A program made the translations under genes and the position numbers. Positions 60,975-64,000 of a stretch of 64,000 nucleotides of DNA are shown here, one piece after another. A model generated the notes under the pieces. The model did not search any database, was not told the DNA's origin, and saw nothing but the letters and a program-made list of their open reading frames with translations. Position 1 is the first letter of the stretch. Each line of letters begins with the position of its first letter. This stretch comes from Candidatus Poribacteria bacterium (GTDB lineage Bacteria; Poribacteria; WGA-4E; WGA-3G). The stretch spans positions 124,001 through 188,000 of the forward strand of contig JAJEIE010000018.1 in the NCBI GenBank assembly GCA_022827625.1, given 5' to 3'.

Positions 60975-61735
60975 CAGATCACTCCTATGTCTTTTAGATG
61001 TTGGAGTGAATCTGCTACGCGCGCCTGGACACCCGCTTCGTCAAGGTTTTCCCCCTCAATGCCTTCGAGTTCCATTGTAAAGGGACCGTAGAATCCAGCG
61101 GCGTTCAACGTCTGAAATACCGCTTTGAAATCAACCACGCCTTCGCCAAGTGCCGGAAAGTGCCATGTTCGATAACCGCCGTTTGTATCCTTGAGGTGGA
61201 CTGCCCCGACATGCGGGATGACCTTCTCAACCTCTGCGACCGCTGTTACATTGTGGTTGTAGTAGTAAACGTTGCCGGTATCAAAATTAACACAGATGTT
61301 CGGATGGTTCACGGCTTTCATCGTCTCCAGTGCGATGTCGCCGTTGTGTACCATATCTGGATGGGTTTCCAAGCAGACCTTGATGCCTGCAGGTGCAGCG
61401 TTCTCACCGATGGCGCGCAGTCGATCATGGACGACGTTACGATCTGTATCCCCGGCATGAACACTGACGAAGATGATGTTCACTCCCATCTGCACAGCGG
61501 TATCCAAGGTCGTCTGGAAATCTGATACAACCGTTTCAGACTGAACATCGCATCTACCCAGCAGACTCGTAGCAGTGAGTCCGTGTGCGTCCAATTCTGA
61601 CTGGAGTGCGTCTACAGATTCAGCCGAAGGCACCCCAATTTCCACGTTCGTCAAACCGATTTCCGCTAAATGTGCGTAGGCTCCGGTGCGAAACTGTAGG
61701 TAACTCCCCAAATTACATGCGATGATATTTTCCAT
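60974..61735 (-). CDS. Sugar phosphate isomerase/epimerase (xylose-isomerase-like TIM barrel)
   Basis: 253 residues from ATG 61735, with AGGAGATTG upstream; an in-frame TTG two codons earlier is less likely. ICLETHPD carries a metal Glu, CVNFDTGNVYYYN the Asp, VGAVHLKDTNGG the His and Asp and FTMELEGIEG the final Glu: the four-carboxylate and histidine pattern of AP-endonuclease-2/xylose isomerase barrels. Isomerises or epimerises a sugar or cyclitol. First gene of a four-gene reverse cluster with cupin, AKR and SDR. Confidence 0.87.
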   Translation of the reverse strand: MENIIACNLGSYLQFRTGAYAHLAEIGLTNVEIGVPSAESVDALQSELDAHGLTATSLLGRCDVQSETVVSDFQTTLDTAVQMGVNIIFVSVHAGDTDRNVVHDRLRAIGENAAPAGIKVCLETHPDMVHNGDIALETMKAVNHPNICVNFDTGNVYYYNHNVTAVAEVEKVIPHVGAVHLKDTNGGYRTWHFPALGEGVVDFKAVFQTLNAAGFYGPFTMELEGIEGENLDEAGVQARVADSLQHLKDIGVI

Positions 61736-61756
61736 TTTCAATCTCCTATAAGTAGA

Positions 61757-62764
61757 TCACGGAATTTTTCGTAACACTGTATTGCTCAATAATATCTCTA
61801 TACCCAACAGCAGCACTGCCGGTATCAGGATATATGATGCCAACTCTTTGTGGTCAACAGTACGAATGACCGCGAATTTCGTCTTTTCAAACAGATCGAT
61901 TTCTGCATAGATTCGCTGCAGCGACTGCGGATCTGTGGCGCGAAAATAGCGGCCTCCTGTTATGCTGGCAATCTGTTTTAAAGTATCTTCGTCAAGATAG
62001 GTTAAAACCTCACGATATCTTTTACCGAAGGTTGTATCTGGATATGGAATGCGTGCACCGCCCTCTTTCCCCATACCGATTGTATAAACCTTAATTCCAA
62101 GGGAGCGCGCGAGCGTAGCTGCGGTCTCTGGGTCTATACTACCAGCGTTGTTTTCTCCATCGGTCAAGAGGATGACAACCTTTGTTTGCGATTCCGAGGT
62201 TTCTAACCGATGCGTGGCAGTTGCGAGAGCATCACCGATAGCTGTACCGTCCTCTAACTGCCCGATTTCTACATCACGGAGCAATTCTATTAGGACTGAA
62301 TAATCCAACGTGAGTGGACAGAGTGTGAAACTCTCACCCGCAAAAATAACTGAACCGATGCGATCATTTTCGCGGTGGGACAGAAAGTCGTTGATGACCG
62401 ATTTCGCGATCTGGATACGGTTCACGCCTTTAAAGTCTTCCGCCCGCATACTCTCCGAGATGTCGAGTACTAAGAGAATATCAATGCCTTCCGCAAATTT
62501 ACGTTCCTGGCTTTGGGTGAGTTGCGGACGAGCGAGTGTAAAAATAAGAAGGGCGAGAACGATAAATCTCAGAATGCTAAGGGTCGGTAGGACTTTGACC
62601 GAGAAGGTCTCCCGCATCTGTTGGATACCTGCTGCGAATCCCTGTCTGAAGTCAGAAAAATGGACGACGGGGACGATCGCCTGTTTGCGGAACCATCGTA
62701 ACACAAATATTAGCGATGGCAGAACAATCAGCAGGACAAGAAAGAGGGGAGAAACTAACTGCAT
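61757..62764 (-). CDS. batA: BatA-type von Willebrand factor A membrane protein
   Basis: 335 residues from ATG 62764; the longer in-frame reading from 62845 overlaps the upstream gene. Two N-terminal membrane helices (FLVLLIVLPSLIFVLRW; LRFIVLALLIFTLARP), a VWA domain with MIDAS motif DISESMRAED and LTDGENNAGS, and a C-terminal helix (ILIPAVLLLGIEILL). Bat proteins are linked with envelope stress tolerance and MoxR ATPases; no MoxR is in view. The upstream bactofilin-like gene ends five bases before its start. Confidence 0.85.
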   Translation of the reverse strand: MQLVSPLFLVLLIVLPSLIFVLRWFRKQAIVPVVHFSDFRQGFAAGIQQMRETFSVKVLPTLSILRFIVLALLIFTLARPQLTQSQERKFAEGIDILLVLDISESMRAEDFKGVNRIQIAKSVINDFLSHRENDRIGSVIFAGESFTLCPLTLDYSVLIELLRDVEIGQLEDGTAIGDALATATHRLETSESQTKVVILLTDGENNAGSIDPETAATLARSLGIKVYTIGMGKEGGARIPYPDTTFGKRYREVLTYLDEDTLKQIASITGGRYFRATDPQSLQRIYAEIDLFEKTKFAVIRTVDHKELASYILIPAVLLLGIEILLSNTVLRKIP

Positions 62765-62769
62765 ACCCG

Positions 62770-63855
62770 CTACACCCTTTCTGACCAGGAGATATTTCTG
62801 CGCGAGTCTTGCGGCAACATCGCGCGAATACTGCCCAACACACATAATCCGATACCGATCGCGTTGATGAGGAGAAAGGTCACCCAGTCAATATACGGCA
62901 GGGCTGTCGCCATGAAATAGAGAATATAACTAAAAATTACGCCGAGAGGTCTCAATCGTCCTGAAAAGAGTGTACTACCGAGCGTGAGGAAAATCACTGT
63001 TTTCCCAAAGACTGCCAGTGGCACCAAGAGGACGAATACCAACAGCATGAACGGGATGCCAATTATTGACAGGGTCAGTAACGTCAGGATTAGCGGTATC
63101 ACAGGCACCATCAGGATCCCAAATAAAATACTACCGATCGGTCTGTGCACCAGCAAATCACTCATCGCGTTTATCGGTTTTAAAAATAAGAGTGCTATCA
63201 ACAGGTACATCAGGACGGAAAACCCAGACTTTGCCAAGGTTAACCGTAAATTCCACTGCTTATCGGGGGTTTCCCAGAAAATGTAGGGGTGCATTACAAG
63301 TTTTACCGCAGCAGGCACCACCTCCCAGTGATTGCTTATTTGAAGGTCGGCTACGCCGTCTGTGTGTCCTGACACCTGCCCACCTATAATCTGAAGTGTC
63401 CCCTTCACTTGTGATTCTTGTGTCAGGGTAACATCTCCACCAAAGACCAACATATTTCCAGTGACAGTCCCTTGTAGTCTCACGTCACCAGCAATGACGA
63501 TGAGTGCCGTTAGCACGTTATCCGCCCTCAGTTCATAATCGGTGGCGATTCTTAGGATACGCCGCTCCCTTTCGTTGGGAGAGGGGTTTGTTATCTCAAT
63601 GTGCTGTGGGTCAGTCGTTTCAACTTGTGGCGTTGGTTTGTCAGAGTGATTTTCCGAGATTGATTCTGTTATAGGTGGGGTTTCTGACGCTTGTCCTGTT
63701 TCGCTTTGGGCAATAAGAAGGTGGTCTGCCGGTTTTTCATGTCTGAAGTCAGGGTGTTGCGAGTCTGAAACTCGCAGATCGCTATTTGAAGTGTGCCCGA
63801 ACACTGGCAGGACGCTAAAGATTAAAAGAAAAAAAATAATTTCTATGTGTTTCAT
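62770..63855 (-). CDS. Membrane protein with bactofilin-like repeat segment
   Basis: 361 residues. Signal peptide (IEIIFFLLIFSVLPVFG). A Ser/Thr/Pro-rich stretch (about 25-100) leads to short beta-helix-like strands reminiscent of polymer-forming bactofilins (ADNVLTALIVIAGDVRLQGTV, MLVFGGDVTLTQESQVKGTL, IIGGQV), followed by about five membrane helices (from residue 210). Outer-facing scaffold plus membrane domain; function unknown. Five bases upstream of batA on the same strand, so co-transcribed. Confidence 0.75.
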   Translation of the reverse strand: MKHIEIIFFLLIFSVLPVFGHTSNSDLRVSDSQHPDFRHEKPADHLLIAQSETGQASETPPITESISENHSDKPTPQVETTDPQHIEITNPSPNERERRILRIATDYELRADNVLTALIVIAGDVRLQGTVTGNMLVFGGDVTLTQESQVKGTLQIIGGQVSGHTDGVADLQISNHWEVVPAAVKLVMHPYIFWETPDKQWNLRLTLAKSGFSVLMYLLIALLFLKPINAMSDLLVHRPIGSILFGILMVPVIPLILTLLTLSIIGIPFMLLVFVLLVPLAVFGKTVIFLTLGSTLFSGRLRPLGVIFSYILYFMATALPYIDWVTFLLINAIGIGLCVLGSIRAMLPQDSRRNISWSERV

Positions 63856-63953
63856 ACTTTCTTATGTCTTAGATGAGGATAAATGTCTGGATAAATTATA
63901 AATGGAACTTTCTTTGATGTCAATGCTTTTTTCTAATTGCTTGGTTTAATTCC

Positions 63954-63982
63954 TTGACATCTACCCGCGAATTTGGTATGAT
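63954..63982 (+). promoter_or_regulatory. Promoter pointing out of the window
   Basis: TTGACA at 63954-63959 and TATGAT at 63977-63982, exact 17-base spacer, in the divergent gap after the reverse-strand membrane protein. Presumably drives a gene to the right of the window. Confidence 0.6.
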
Positions 63983-64000
63983 AAATACAAGATGATATTT

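Overview
The window looks like a chromosomal segment of a free-living or sponge-associated bacterium. The mix of phytanoyl-CoA-dioxygenase-like enzymes, a sulfatase, LamG-domain secreted proteins, Gfo/Idh/MocA and enolase-superfamily enzymes, many short palindromic intergenic repeats and a mid-range base composition is reminiscent of Candidatus Poribacteria. That assignment is inference; no rRNA is present to test it. Gene starts include several TTG/GTG codons, and several sigma70-type promoters with exact 17-base spacers can be read directly.

Layout. 1-6.4 kb: two divergent LamG secreted proteins, a Gfo/Idh oxidoreductase, then a sugar cluster (ribulose-phosphate-3-epimerase-like, galactitol-1-phosphate-dehydrogenase-like, a second zinc dehydrogenase, apt). 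6.4-10 kb: tRNA-Arg(CCU), secD, secF. 10-19.7 kb: an unknown gene, a sigma54-type AAA+ activator, a four-helix-bundle gene, a large M14 peptidase, two tandem HEAT-like lipoproteins and an enolase-superfamily enzyme. 19.7-22 kb: the tRNA modification genes mnmA-miaA. 22-33.4 kb is the accessory part: an orphan IS200/IS605-type tnpB, a nuclease-methyltransferase fusion with a frameshifted specificity subunit, a DUF4238 gene, a coiled-coil antitoxin-like gene followed by a truncated PIN toxin, and a three-gene operon of two DUF488 proteins with a RecQ helicase carrying an extra N-terminal domain and two HRDC domains. 33.5-39.7 kb: a Zn-peptidase with a 5' frameshift, VOC, PhyH, SCP2, ogt, a Cys/Met PLP enzyme and a TPR protein. 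40-45.2 kb: a complete polar amino acid ABC transporter (aapJQMP-like) and a BrnT/BrnA pair. 45-64 kb: SDR, PhyH, sulfatase, an archaeal-type pantoate-kinase-like GHMP kinase, a large membrane protein, a PfkB kinase, an ABC ATPase, tgt, HIT, two epimerases, a GDPD-like protein, a deacetylase-like protein, a reverse-strand catabolic cluster (SDR-AKR-cupin-TIM barrel), BatA and a bactofilin-like membrane protein.

How the genes work together. mnmA, miaA, tgt and the tRNA gene serve translation. secD/secF drive late protein export. aapJQMP imports amino acids. The sugar and alcohol dehydrogenases, epimerases, dioxygenases and sulfatase suggest scavenging of diverse, possibly sulfated, carbohydrates. 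The 23.9-33.4 kb block is a defence-like island, partly decayed (hsdS frameshift, PIN truncation).

Intergenic DNA is unusually rich in repeats. There are five elements whose inverted arms are arrays of a heptanucleotide (GTTATCA-like), often abutting start codons. There are three copies of a ~130-160 bp composite palindromic element, seven GCAAAC-TGTTA-GTTTGC hairpins, and eight short hairpins with a common architecture. One palindromic repeat lies in frame inside an ABC ATPase gene. The most interesting candidates for a poorly described system are the DUF488-DUF488-RecQ operon and the heptad-arm element family.
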